DNA of 64,000 bases from Bacteriovoracaceae bacterium (GCA_013141065.1 JABFRR010000013.1:36825-100824); one strand, 5' to 3'. Shown: positions 54,233 to 64,000, numbered from the stretch's first letter. Made by a program: numbers and translations. The notes: generated by a model from the sequence alone, not told the origin.

Positions 54233-56689
54233 ATGAATCCAGAGCAACGCCTTAAGGAAATTGAAGATCGTCTCTTGAAGCTCGATACTGAAAGAGTTTC
54301 TCTTCTCCGTGAGATTCAAAGCATAAGAAATGAAATTGCTGTAGCCTCTAAAGCAAAACGTACTTTATTAGGTCGCCCCTTAAACCGTAGAGAGCTGTTA
54401 ACGAATGCAGATAAGGTTCAGCTTTTCTTGCAAGTGTTCGCGGCCAGATTAGATGTTTATCCTCAGAGATGGGAAAATAAGAAAACGGGAAAGTCTGGAT
54501 ATTCTCCTGTATGCGCCAATGAGTGGGTCTATCCCATTTGTAAAAAGCCGAAAATAAAATGCACTGACTGTTCTCACCAGAATTTTTTGTCTCTTGATGA
54601 ATTGGCTGTGGAATCACACCTGAAAGGTAATTCAACAATTGGGACCTATGCCATTCGCTCCGATGACTCCTGCCGGTTTTTAGCCTGTGATTTTGATGAA
54701 ACTTCCTGGCAACAGGATGTTCTCACGTTTCAGGATGCGGCTTCTTCCTTAGGAATTGAAGTGGCCATAGAGCGATCACGGTCAGGAAATGGTGCTCACG
54801 CCTGGATCTTTTTTGAGGAACCAATTTCTGCCAAAATGGCCCGCTCATTGGGAACACTAATATTGGCAAAATGTTCAGAGCAGAATCTTCGTTTGAGTTT
54901 AGAATCATACGATCGATTTTTTCCCTCGCAGGACTATTTACCGAAAGGGGGATTTGGCAATTTAATTGCTCTGCCATTACAAAAGACAGCCCGTGATAAT
55001 GGAAATTGTTCTTTTGTGAATGATCAATTCATTCCTTATCAAGATCAATGGCAATACCTGAATCAAGTACGCCGTTTATGCCTTACAGAAATTCGTTTTA
55101 TTTTAAGTGAGTATCTTCCTAAAGCCTCTGTTTCAAAAGATGGATTTGAGGACGTCGCTTGGATTACCGATAATTCTATTCTAGAGAAAACATCTTCCAT
55201 TAATTCTGTGGAACCAGGCCTGGTTGGTGAAACGATTGAAGTGATGTTTAATTCAATGCTGAGCATTTCAACTGAGAAACTTCCAAGCAGGGTAGTCGCA
55301 AAATTAAAAAAGACATCAAGCTTTGCCAATCCTGAGTTTTATAAAAAACAAAGGATGCGAATGTCCACATATCCATTGACGAGATTCATCTTCTCTGGGG
55401 AAATGAGGGCCTCTGAGATAATTCTTCCCAGAGGTGTTCTGGATGAGGTTGTTAAAATTCTGACGATTGCAGGAGCACAGGTTGTCATCAAGGATCAACG
55501 GATAGATAGAAAAAAAACAGCATTTGAATTTAATGGTTTATTGGAAAATTCCCAAAGTGATGCAGTTAAAAACATGTTGAAATCTGATACTGGAATATTA
55601 ATGGCTTCCCCTGGCTCTGGAAAGACGGTCATGGCATGTGCCCTAATTGCAGAAAGAAAAGTATCAACTCTGGTTCTAGTCCACCGCCAGATATTGCTTG
55701 ATCAATGGAAAGAAAGGATCATCACTTTTTTAGGAATACCGGCAAAGGAAATAGGAACACTGAGTGGAAGTAAAAAGAAAATGACCGGAAGAATAGACAT
55801 GGCTATGCTTCAGTCATTGACAAAAATAAGTGACTTGACTGAGATCATGGAATCTTATTCTCAGATCATCATCGACGAATGCCATCATATCCCAGCCTCA
55901 TCTTTTGAGGATATTTTGAAGCAAATACCTGCAAGATATGTATTAGGATTAACGGCAACACCTTATCGTAAGGATGGATTGGAAAAGATCCTTTTCCAGC
56001 AATGTGGGCCTATTCGACATGAGTTTAAAAATCAAAAATCCTTGGAACTGATGAAGTCGGTGACCATCCATGAGACAGGTTTTAAGGTATCGGCTGAAGA
56101 TAAGGAGTCACTTCCGTATCACATGCTGATGCATTATCTAACTTCAGATGTAGAGAGAAACAAGCTTATTGCAAGACATGCTATTGAGGCTTTAGCTGAT
56201 AACCGCTTTCCAGTACTTATTTCAGATCGAAAAGAGCATTTGGATGTTTTATCTTTAATCATTTCTGAAACCGCCGACATATCGAACTTTGAGATTATAC
56301 GTTTAGATGGGGATTTAACTGCTAAAAAGCGTCGTCTAGCCTTGGATAAGTTACTGGAACTCAGAAATAAGAATGTCAAAGTACTATTAGTTTCATCAGC
56401 TTCTCTGATTGGAGAGGGCTTTGATTTACCGGATTTGGATACAATGATTTTGGCCATGCCTTTGTCTTTTGAAGGTCGCATGATCCAATATGCAGGTAGA
56501 ATTCATCGCAGGGTTGAGGGCAAGATGGAGGCGAGGATAATTGATTACGTTGATTTCTCAAATCCAGTGCTTGTGAGAATGTATCGCAATCGTTTAAAAG
56601 CTTATCAGCAAATGAATTATTCAATAGAAGAACCACGTAAGTTGTTAGGTCCCATGGCCCAGTATGCACTAACAAAATCATTTCTATAA
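54233..56689 (+). CDS. TOTE-type primase-helicase protein
   Basis: This 818-residue fusion has a coiled-coil N terminus, a four-cysteine zinc knuckle (Cys94, 103, 110, 113), and an archaeo-eukaryotic primase domain (FLACDFDETSW with the acidic pair Asp153/Asp155, then RSRSGNGAHAWIFF). Next comes a superfamily 2 helicase with Walker A ASPGSGKT near residue 460, DECHH, GLTATPYRKDG and motif VI QYAGRIHR. The same architecture is annotated as TOTE conflict system protein. It sits 6 bp after the HigA-like gene and probably forms part of a defence operon. Confidence 0.8.
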   Translation: MNPEQRLKEIEDRLLKLDTERVSLLREIQSIRNEIAVASKAKRTLLGRPLNRRELLTNADKVQLFLQVFAARLDVYPQRWENKKTGKSGYSPVCANEWVYPICKKPKIKCTDCSHQNFLSLDELAVESHLKGNSTIGTYAIRSDDSCRFLACDFDETSWQQDVLTFQDAASSLGIEVAIERSRSGNGAHAWIFFEEPISAKMARSLGTLILAKCSEQNLRLSLESYDRFFPSQDYLPKGGFGNLIALPLQKTARDNGNCSFVNDQFIPYQDQWQYLNQVRRLCLTEIRFILSEYLPKASVSKDGFEDVAWITDNSILEKTSSINSVEPGLVGETIEVMFNSMLSISTEKLPSRVVAKLKKTSSFANPEFYKKQRMRMSTYPLTRFIFSGEMRASEIILPRGVLDEVVKILTIAGAQVVIKDQRIDRKKTAFEFNGLLENSQSDAVKNMLKSDTGILMASPGSGKTVMACALIAERKVSTLVLVHRQILLDQWKERIITFLGIPAKEIGTLSGSKKKMTGRIDMAMLQSLTKISDLTEIMESYSQIIIDECHHIPASSFEDILKQIPARYVLGLTATPYRKDGLEKILFQQCGPIRHEFKNQKSLELMKSVTIHETGFKVSAEDKESLPYHMLMHYLTSDVERNKLIARHAIEALADNRFPVLISDRKEHLDVLSLIISETADISNFEIIRLDGDLTAKKRRLALDKLLELRNKNVKVLLVSSASLIGEGFDLPDLDTMILAMPLSFEGRMIQYAGRIHRRVEGKMEARIIDYVDFSNPVLVRMYRNRLKAYQQMNYSIEEPRKLLGPMAQYALTKSFL

Positions 56690-57079
56690 ATCAGTAATAT
56701 CCTTCCTAAATTTTACAAGGTTCCATTACAGGCTACCCATAGCTCACGGAAGAAAAATCCCAAAATTCGATATGATTATAAAGTACGTCTTCTTTTAAGA
56801 TTTCCAATAAATTCATTCAAAATAACTCATGGTTCGATTCCCACCACCTCCACCATTCTGCGGGGAAGCCCGCAAAACTAAACTAAAATTTTTGAAAGTC
56901 AGTAATAACCATTGGTTGTTGCTGTTTTTGTATGTCTCGAGGTTGACCGGTAATCACTTGAAATTACGTGAGATCATCGGAGTTGTTACAAGTTTGTAGC
57001 GATTGTGGAATGGTGTGCTACGCTTATGTACTCAAAAAATACGTACGTATGCAGAGATGTGTTGATACTATTTATTCAA
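56690..57079. other. non-coding region with tmRNA 3'-end remnant
   Basis: About 390 bp hold no gene. The main feature is the tmRNA 3' fragment at 56831-56874 described separately. The rest looks like unselected DNA. Confidence 0.5.
56831..56874 (+). other. tmRNA (ssrA) 3' end fragment, probable attachment site
   Basis: The 25 bp at 56831-56855 have the exact geometry of a T-loop (GGTTCGATTCC) and acceptor end with CACCTCCACCA, very like the 3' end of tmRNA. The T-stem 5' strand and the rest of the gene are absent. A GC hairpin (TGCGGG-GAAG-CCCGCA, 56859-56874) follows, as a terminator would. tmRNA 3' ends are frequent integration sites. Confidence 0.65.
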
Positions 57080-57439
57080 ATGAAAATTACAGAAAAAAGA
57101 CATCATAGAGCTGAGATGACTCCAGAGGCGAAAGCTTTGAGAGAGTTGCGATTAGATAAAGGACTTTCTATTAGGGAAGTTTGTAAACAGCTTGATAAGA
57201 GTGAAGGATTTTTAAGACATATTGAAACTGGAAGAAGAGATTTTCCAAGGAAGATGGTTTTGGAAACGATACTCAAAGTTTATGAAGCAACTTATAAGAT
57301 GTTTCGTCATAGGGTTACTGCTGTGATGGAAGCTGAGAGTAAGGTTGGGGCGAAGGAAGAATTGAAGGGGCTGATTGATCAGTTAACAGAGGATAAAGTG
57401 GCGGTGGTGATGAGCGTGGTTAAGGGGCTTCTGGGATAA
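57080..57439 (+). CDS. XRE-family transcriptional regulator
   Basis: This 119-residue protein has an N-terminal helix-turn-helix of the XRE type (LRLDKGLSIREVCKQLDKSEGFLRHIETGRRDFP, in parts), resembling controllers of restriction or phage genes. I chose the internal ATG at 57080 because the preceding 25 codons do not look coding. It lies upstream of the hsdR locus and might control it. Confidence 0.7.
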   Translation: MKITEKRHHRAEMTPEAKALRELRLDKGLSIREVCKQLDKSEGFLRHIETGRRDFPRKMVLETILKVYEATYKMFRHRVTAVMEAESKVGAKEELKGLIDQLTEDKVAVVMSVVKGLLG

Positions 57440-57559
57440 TAATTCAAATTTTGCGTTTCAATTTTTTTTGACACTTGTACTTTTCACTTTTCACGACTTA
57501 TTTTTTTGATTGAATAAAACTCCTTGCAAGGAAATCTCTTTCTGCTTGAAGGAGATCGT

Positions 57560-57844
57560 ATGAATAATGAATTTCAAAAAAGAAAAAATACTATTTATAA
57601 AAAAAATGATTTTGAAGTCTGGGATCAATTTTTAGAAGCACGCGATTCAGGAGAGCAAATTGAGATAGATCAAGAGATGTATTTTCATTGGCTTGATATA
57701 TTGCCTCCGCTTAAACAGGGAAATGACTACTTCACTTTTGCAGAGGATTTCACTTGTGTAATTCGATTTTGGCAAGAATCTGGTCGAGGTAATCAATACA
57801 ATTTCTATTGTCAGAACACTTTCAGAACAAATCAGCTCTACTAA
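57560..57844 (+). CDS. small hypothetical protein (DUF1419-like)
   Basis: This 94-residue protein has a good ribosome-binding site (GAAGGAGATC) 12 nt from its ATG at 57560. It contains the stretches YFHWLDILPPLKQGNDYFTFAE and FWQESGRGNQYNFYC (in parts), which vaguely recall DUF1419 proteins found on plasmids. No function can be assigned. Confidence 0.55.
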   Translation: MNNEFQKRKNTIYKKNDFEVWDQFLEARDSGEQIEIDQEMYFHWLDILPPLKQGNDYFTFAEDFTCVIRFWQESGRGNQYNFYCQNTFRTNQLY

Positions 57845-58372
57845 GCGACTATTCACTAAATTAAATTATAGGAATCCCGATATTTCAAAGTGATTACCCT
57901 AATTTAATAACAATGGTTGATTGATTATGTCAGAAGCACAAACTCGTAAAAATATTATTGATAAGCGTCTTCTTGAGGCTGGATGGAATGCAAGTGATCC
58001 TTCACATGTTATTTCAGAGCATGAAGTTCTTCATCAGCACGCAAACGTTGCGGGCATTGGTTATTCAGATTACATTCTTCTTGGTAAAGATGGAGTTCCT
58101 CTTGCTGTTGTTGAAGCAAAAAAATCTACGACAGATGCGGAAAAAGGTAGAGAGCAAGCAAGGCAATATGCTAATGGACTTCAAAAAATGTATGGAGTTC
58201 GTCCATTTATTTTTTATACCAACGGATATGATATTTATTTTTGGGATGAAACCTTAGGGCCCCCAAGAAAAGTATATGGTTTTTTTACCAGAGAAGATCT
58301 AGAGACAAAAAAATATCAGAACGATCACAGACGTCCGCTATCAACTTCGTTGATTGATGAAAATATTGTGAA

Positions 58373-59706
58373 TTGTATTCGGCCACGTAAAACTGAGACT
58401 ACCGGCCATCTAAAACTGAGAGGCCAGACGACATAAAATCCTTAAGCACCGATGCCTTAAAATAGAGTTTTAATCAACTTTATTTCAAGGAGCAGGGGGT
58501 GCTTAGAATGGACACAGTAAACAAAGTTAGAAAAGCTTACAAACAAACTGGACAAATTAACTCAGCCGCTAAAACGGGCCAATGTTCTTGGGCCACTGCT
58601 AAAAAAATTATCGATTCGACTCCGGAAGAACTAGCGCAAAGAGGAACAAGAAACACAACTTCAAAACTCATTACACTTGCAGTTATCGAAGCAATAGAAA
58701 AAATCTTTCGCGATGAAGAGGAAAAAAAAGTTCATAGAAAACAAAGGCACAAAGCTCCAGCAATTTTAATAAAATTAAAAACTGCAGGAATCTATTCTGG
58801 TTCAATTCGACACTTAAGAAGAGCAGTCGCAGAAATTCGCAAAAAACATGGCCACGCAATATCACCTCCTAAATCTTTTTTAGAACTCAATTTTGAGAGC
58901 GGAAAATACCTTCAGGTTGACCATGGTGAAGTTGAATTCGAGCTAGGCGCCTTTAATAAAACTCGTGTCAAAGGATATCTTTTGTTGCGAGTGTTCCAGG
59001 TGCGCCATTCGTTTTTTGCCAAGTTTATTTAACAAAGGCGCAAGAAGCGTGGGGAGAATTCCATGATAATTGTTTTCGTTTTTCGGTGGAGTTTTCCCAA
59101 TTGCACTTACGACAATGATGGTGCCATTTGCATTCCTGGCAAGGAGTCTCCAATCAGTTTATGAATGACATGGAAAACTATTATAATTTTGAAGCAATAT
59201 TTTGCAACAAGGCCGCTGGATGGGAAAAGGGATCTGTAGAAAATGGTGTCGGCTATTGTCGAAGAAATTTTCTCCCAGGGCTTCCTTCATTTGAAACGAT
59301 GAACAGTTTAAATAATTATTTAAAAATGTGTTCCCATCAAGATCTCGGGAAAATCACTACAAAGAAAATACAACAAAAGAAGTTTTATACGAAGACTTGC
59401 AAAAAATCTTCGTCCTCTCCCAGATAGAAAGAAGTGGGAGAAGATTGTATCTTTGCAAGTCAATTTCTACAGGCAGTAAAGCATGACAGTTACCAATATT
59501 CAGTACCTGAAAGATTTGTGGGAGCAATTCTCAAGGCCATTATTTCAGTAGATGAAATTATTCTTTTTTCTGGCGATGAAAAAATATATGAGCATCAGCG
59601 CTTTTACTACGAAAAAATAGATGCGCTTATTTTTGAACATTATCTTGATCAATTGTCGAGGAAGCCCGGCCCCCTATTTCAGGAAAGTTGTCGCTTCAAA
59701 TTCTAA
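58373..59706 (+). mobile_element. IS21-family remnant
   Basis: The left end begins at TGTATTCGGCCACG with two tandem repeats of GGCCAN2-4TAAAACTGAGA, as typical for IS21 termini. The right half, including istB, is missing where the next IS begins. The istA gene within is broken. Confidence 0.8.
58499..59706 (+). pseudogene. istA: IS21 transposase istA, frameshifted
   Basis: Fragments in at least two frames encode IstA. The first (58499-59032) has the helix-turn-helix and the first Asp (YLQVDHGEVEFEL). The next (59128-59427) has the catalytic Glu region (GWEKGSVENGVGYCRRNFLPG). The last (59434-59706) is the C-terminal domain (YQYSVPERFVG). The second Asp region lies in the unassigned 59032-59128 stretch in another frame. 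Confidence 0.82.
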
Positions 59707-59778
59707 ATAATTAACCCGAAATGGAAGCACCCGACGTAAGGAGGGTGGAGTCCATGAGGGGGGCGAAGTGAGAAAATT

Positions 59779-60408
59779 ATGCGTTCAGAGGTTTACAGCA
59801 AAGAATTTAAAGATGCCGCAGTTAAAAAAGTGATTAAATTAGGACCTAGTAAGGCAGCCAAAGAATTAGGACTCCCAGTATCAACAATATTTGGTTGGAG
59901 TAAAATGTATGGTATGTCTAGTTCCATGAAAACAAAAAAAACAAAATCAGTAGACAAGTGGACACCTGAAGAAAAACTAGATGCTGTTATTAAGACTGCA
60001 ACAATGGATGAGCTTACTCTTGGTGAGTTTCTTCGTAGAGAAGGGCTTTTTATGGCCAATCTAGAGCAGTGGAAAACAGATTTAACCAATGGGCTCAAGT
60101 CTGCTGCTGGAAGGCCTAGAAAGGATCCTGAACTCTTTGAGCTACGAAAAAAAGAAGAAGAACTTATAAGAGAATTAAAAAGAAAAGATAAGGCACTTGC
60201 AGAATTTGCAGCGAGAGTTGTACTTCTAAAAAAGCCATCTTTTGTTTGGAGTGGACGAGGACAATTAGTGTGCTCTGACTTAAGAGCAATTTGTATTGAA
60301 TTAATTAAAGAAGCAAACTTAAATGGCTGCAGAAAAGAAATAGCCAGCAAAGATTGTGGATTATGTATCAAAACAATAGAACGTTGGAAAAAAATCTTAT
60401 TGATTTAA
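59779..60408 (+). CDS. IS3-type transposase OrfA
   Basis: This 209-residue protein contains a helix-turn-helix (YSKEFKDAAVKKVIKLGPSKAAKELGLPVSTIFGWSK, in parts), a second such domain (EFLRREGLFMANLEQWK) and a leucine-zipper-like C terminus. This is the DNA-binding subunit of an IS3-family transposase. It overlaps orfB, where a -1 frameshift would normally produce the fused enzyme. Confidence 0.75.
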   Translation: MRSEVYSKEFKDAAVKKVIKLGPSKAAKELGLPVSTIFGWSKMYGMSSSMKTKKTKSVDKWTPEEKLDAVIKTATMDELTLGEFLRREGLFMANLEQWKTDLTNGLKSAAGRPRKDPELFELRKKEEELIRELKRKDKALAEFAARVVLLKKPSFVWSGRGQLVCSDLRAICIELIKEANLNGCRKEIASKDCGLCIKTIERWKKILLI

Positions 60409-61308
60409 GGAATGGGCCGAAGACCATTCCTGCCAATAAGCTTTCAGAGTTTGAGAGGCAAAAAATTATAAAGATAGCTACTTCAGAAAAATATAGAGAT
60501 AAATCTCCGTGGGAAATAGTACCAATGCTTGCCGACAGCGAGGGAATATTTATTGGAAGTGAATCAAGTTTTTATAGAGTTTTAAAAAAGAAAAGTTACT
60601 GGCCCACAGAGGAAAAAGTAAAGGGAGAACAATGGATCGCCAGCACCTTTAATTGCAAAGGCCCTAATGAAATTTGGTCATGGATATTACCTATATGAAA
60701 GGTCCGATACGAGGTCAGTTTTATTATTTATATTTATTTATGGATATTTTTAGTAGAAAAATAGTTGGCCATGAAGTCTTTGAATTAGAATCAATGGAAT
60801 TGTCAGCAGAAATAGTAGATAAAATTTGTAAAATGGAGAAGATAAAAAAGGACAAATTATACTTCACTCTGATAATGGTGGACCAATGAAGGGTGCAACA
60901 ATGCTTGCAACGTTACAAGAACTTGGTGTAATGCCTTCATTTAGTAGGCCGTCAGTTAGTGATGATAATCCCTTTTCAGAGGCATTATTTAAAACAACAA
61001 AATACTGTCCAGAATATCCAGCTAATGGATTTAACTCGTTAGACGAAGCCAGGGACTGGTGTAAAGTTTTTGTAGATTGGTACAATAATAAACACCTTCA
61101 TAGTGGAATAAAATTTGTAACACCCACTTCAAGACATGAAGGATTAGATAAAAAAGTTTTACAATTAAGAAAAGAAGTTTATATTAAGGCAAAATTATTA
61201 AATCCTAGTCGTTGGTCAAAAACACAAGAAACTGGGATTGGATTGATGAAGTATTTTTTGAATCATCCTAAAAGAAAAGATGATGTCGAAATTAAAAAAG
61301 TAAGTTAA
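60354..61308 (+). pseudogene. IS3-type transposase OrfB, frameshifted
   Basis: Three frames together encode the DDE integrase core (rve). Asp 1 is expected where the frame jumps from IWSW to MDITYMKG near 60680. Asp 2 (HSDNGG) is out of frame near 60870. The Glu region is SVSDDNPFSEALFKTTKY, followed by the Cterminal end YNNKHLHSGIKFVTP. Two single-base losses explain all breaks, so OrfB is not functional. Confidence 0.8.
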
Positions 61309-62913
61309 AAAGTTAGGCGCACTTTACAAAGGGGCATCGTAAAGCTCTTCTTGTAATGGCAACAGGTACTGGTAAAACCAGAACGGCAATGGCACTTATT
61401 GATGTTCTAGTGCGTTCAAATTGGGCAAAGAGGATTCTTTTTCTAGCTGATAGAAAAGAACTTTTAAGACAAGCTCGGAACGCTTTTCGAGAGCACTTAC
61501 CTAATCAGCCATGGTGTATGATAAAAAATGGTGATTGTCCCATTGATAAAAGAGTTTATCTTTCAACTTATCCCTCGATGAGCGGACTTTATAGTCAGAT
61601 CTCATCTGGCTTTTTTGATCTTATCATTGCAGATGAATCTCATCGCAGTATTTATAAACATTATGCAGAAATTTTTAAGCATTTTGATAGCTATCAAATT
61701 GGACTAACGGCAACTCCAGTTAGGTTTGTCGATAGAAATACTTTTAGTATGTTTGAGTTGAGAGAAGGTATGCCAACATACAATTATTCTTTTGATGATG
61801 CTGTAAAAGAAAAGCACCTCGTGAATTTTAAGGCCATGGATGTTCGTACACAATATCAGGTCGGAGGAATTAAGTGGGATCAGCTTGATACAGAAACGCA
61901 ACAGCAGATTATCGACGATGGTATTGATCCGAATGTGATAAATTTTGAAGGAAGCGATCTTGAAAAGAAAGTGACCAATGTTGATACTACTGATCTTCTT
62001 GTCCAAGAGTTTATGGATGGATGTATTCGTGATCCTTCAGGAACATCTCCTGGTAAATCTATTATCTTTGCTATTTCTCATAAGCATGCAATGAGAATTG
62101 AGAAATCATTTAATCGTTTATATCCGGAGTATAAGGGATATCTCGCCAGAGTCATTGACTCGCACGATCCCAGAGCAAATACTGATGGTGGATTACTTGA
62201 TCAATTTAAAGATCCTAATGATCCTCTTAAAGTAGCAATCTCCGTTGACATGCTTGATACAGGTGTTGACGTCCCAGAAGTTGTGAATCTTGTTTTTGCA
62301 AAACCAGTTTTTCTTGGGTGAAATTTTTGGCAGATGATTGGACGTGGTACAAGACTTTTTAAAAATCTTTTTGGGCATAATAAAGATAAAGAATATTTTT
62401 TAATTTTTGATCATTGGAAAAACTTTGAATATTTTGGTGAAACACCTCAAGGTCGGGCACATCAAGTTGAGGGAGCATCAATTCCGGAAAGAGTTTTTAC
62501 AGCTCGGCTGCGTCTAGCGGAAAGCCTTCTTCATTCAAATGATAAAAACTTAAAAGATTTTATCATTTCAGAATTAAGAAAAGATATAGAGGCATTGCCT
62601 AAAGGAAGTGTCGTTGTAAAAGATGGAGCTGCTCACGTTGCTCAAGTAATGCAAGAAACTTTCTGGGCAGGTTTTTCAGATCATGCTGTCCATTTTTTGC
62701 GAAATAATATTCTTCGATTAATGCGTTCAAGACAAGGTGAAGACTTTGATTCTTTAATGTTTGATATTGATGTCATGGATTTAGAACGTGGACTTTTAAC
62801 AAATGACCAAACTCTCATTGCTAGCATGACTGAAAAAATAATTGAAAAGGTATCTGAACTGCCTTTAACTCTCAATCAAGTCCTTGCGAAAGAACAGATT
62901 ATTACATCTGTTA

Positions 62914-63996
62914 TACTGCTCATGATTTAATTTTCTAGTAAAAATTATTTGGCCATTGTTACGCCGTACTATTATACTTTTCATGTATAAATTTCTTAAC
63001 AAAGACCAAAGACAGGAACTACTTGACGAGCTACAAATTGAGCGTTCAAAAAGATACGCTGATAGGATTCAGGTTATTTTTTACTCTTAGATGATAATCA
63101 GACGTACAAAGATATTTCTAAAATTTTATTCTCGATGAAGGATCCATTGCCAATTACAGAAAACGCTATATGGAAGGTGGAATCGAAGGCCCACTTCTGG
63201 ATGAATACAGCACCAAAAGAACAAAGTTAAATCTTGTTGAAGAATTTCAACTTGCCAATGAACTTGACGATAGAATCTTTGCTTCAACTAAAGAAGTTGT
63301 TAATCATATTTTTAAAAAATATAAAGTAAAATTCTCTATTAGTGGCTGCAACAACCTTCTTCACCGGCTTGGATTTTCGTTCAAAAGCAAAAGGCGTACC
63401 TGGTAAAAGCAAAGAAAAGACCAAGAAGAATTTATAGAAAAATACAATTCTCTCAAAGGAAAAGGAAAGATTTACTTTGGCGATGCAACTCATCCACTTC
63501 ATAATACAATCCTTTCTGCTGGGTGGATTAGAAAGGCGAAGAAAAAGAAGTTTTCACCAATTCAGGTCGAAATCGCGTCAATGTCTTCGGGGCAATTTCT
63601 ATTGACGACTTAGATATCGTAACTCATAAGCTACGATACAATAAATCAAATCTCAGTATGTAATTTCAAAAAGCATTAAGAGAAATCTAATGGTGAAAAT
63701 ATATTTTATTTTAGATCGTGGACCAAGCAATAAGGCATTATCCGTAAGAGCTGGCGAAAAATTAAATATTGAGATAGTGTTTTTGCCCGCCTATAGTCAA
63801 ACTTGAATCCTATAGAACGTTTATGGAAATTTTTTAAGAAAAAGTTTTATACAATCAGTATTATGAAAAATTTAAAGATTTTAAATTAATTTGCGCCTCA
63901 TTTTTCGAGGATACGAAAGTATGAATTAGAGCTTGCAACTTTAATTACTGATAATTTTTCAGCAGTAGGCACTTGAAAACTTAACTGGCTTCAGTA
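62914..63996 (+). mobile_element. IS630-family element, copy 2
   Basis: This copy has the same TACTG...CAGTA ends and a TA duplication (62912-62913 and 63997-63998). It is 14 bp shorter than copy 1 because of several deletions. It is inserted into hsdR piece 2, whose remainder would continue beyond the window. Confidence 0.92.
62983..63976 (+). pseudogene. IS630 transposase, heavily frameshifted
   Basis: It starts with the same codons as copy 1 (MYKFLNKDQRQELLDELQIERS) but carries indels near 63073, 63118, 63390, 63410, 63533, 63665 and 63796, many in A or T runs. The DDE residues (LDRGPSNKA, NPIERLW) are still recognisable in different frames. It cannot encode an active enzyme. Confidence 0.88.
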
Positions 63997-64000
63997 TAAA

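Larger units (their letters stand above)
59707..61316 (+). mobile_element. IS3-type element, decayed
   Basis: A two-gene element of IS3 architecture (orfA, orfB) lies between the IS21 remnant and hsdR piece 2. No clear terminal repeats were found, so both limits are approximate. Confidence 0.65.
57927..62913 (+). pseudogene. hsdR: type I restriction endonuclease R subunit, interrupted
   Basis: Two pieces remain. Piece 1 (57927-58372) holds the nuclease domain (GYSDYILLGKDGVPLAVVEAKKS). Piece 2 (61317-62913) holds the motor (VMATGTGKTRTAMALI, IIADESHRSIYK, IGLTATPVRF, WQMIGRGTRLF) and part of the EcoEI-type C-terminal domain. Between them lie an IS21 remnant and an IS3-type element. An in-frame TGA at 62319-62321 adds further damage, and an IS630 copy cuts the C terminus at 62914. 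The ATP-dependent DNA translocase cannot be made. hsdM and hsdS are not in the window. Confidence 0.9.

Noticed and set aside
56821..56860. Complete tRNA gene
   Set aside because: Only the T-loop and acceptor 3' strand exist; the upstream bases do not pair with the T-stem or the acceptor, so it is a fragment.
59793..60371. Long minus-strand frame of 192 codons opposite the IS3 OrfA gene
   Set aside because: It is Ser/Leu-rich antisense of a helix-turn-helix gene with recognisable motifs, so it is a shadow.
1..64000. CRISPR array
   Set aside because: No regularly spaced repeats of 24-40 bp with unique spacers were seen on reading; the only long repeats are IS copies and the 242-bp duplication.

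Overview
The window looks like a low-GC Bdellovibrionota chromosome, most likely a Bacteriovoracia-type (Bacteriovorax/Peredibacter/Halobacteriovorax-like) predatory or ex-predatory bacterium. This placement rests on the AT-rich coding style, the many small lipoproteins and exported proteins of unknown function, and a single long flagellar export operon ending in flhF-flhG-fliA. It is an inference from gene content; no rRNA gene is present to settle it.

Layout. 1-5.6 kb is housekeeping: the 3' part of uvrC, an orphan membrane histidine kinase, a small Zn protein, a uracil-DNA-glycosylase-like protein, and two cell-wall enzymes (SpoIID/LytB and an amidase). 5.6-10.3 kb holds a lipoprotein, a decayed IS1111-type element flanked by a 242-bp perfect direct repeat, a membrane protein and a DsbA-like lipoprotein. 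10.4-26.3 kb is one long co-directional block: HU, then fliL-M-N-O-P-Q-R-flhB-flhA-flhF-flhG-fliA plus two unrecognised genes, with a near-consensus sigma70 promoter before fliL. FlhF here has lost its GTPase motifs, and FlhG has no recognisable FlhF-activating motif.

26.3-36.1 kb is an unusual metabolic/export cluster: a fusion of an RnfD/UnbU-like membrane domain with an FG-GAP/UnbV domain, a GNAT-like protein, a GH3-type acyl-adenylating enzyme, a Rieske oxygenase, an MMPL/RND exporter and an exported protein. I regard it as the best candidate for an undescribed system. 36.2-42.4 kb holds an intact IS110-family element, a lipocalin, an OsmC-like protein, an iron-sulfur-less photolyase/cryptochrome homologue, a desaturase and a truncated B12-binding protein.

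42.4-64 kb is an accessory region full of insertion sequences and conflict genes: decayed IS66, an AbiE toxin-antitoxin pair with operators, a coupled phosphoribosyltransferase-SLOG pair, an outer-membrane-like protein, an IS630 element that splits a gene, a double retropepsin, a decayed DDE transposase, a split HTH regulator, a HigBA-like pair with twin palindromic operators, a TOTE-type primase-helicase, a tmRNA 3'-end remnant that looks like an attachment site, and a type I restriction hsdR destroyed by several insertions. Most transposases here carry frameshifts while the core genes do not, so the damage looks like real decay. No CRISPR array, rRNA or intact tRNA was seen.
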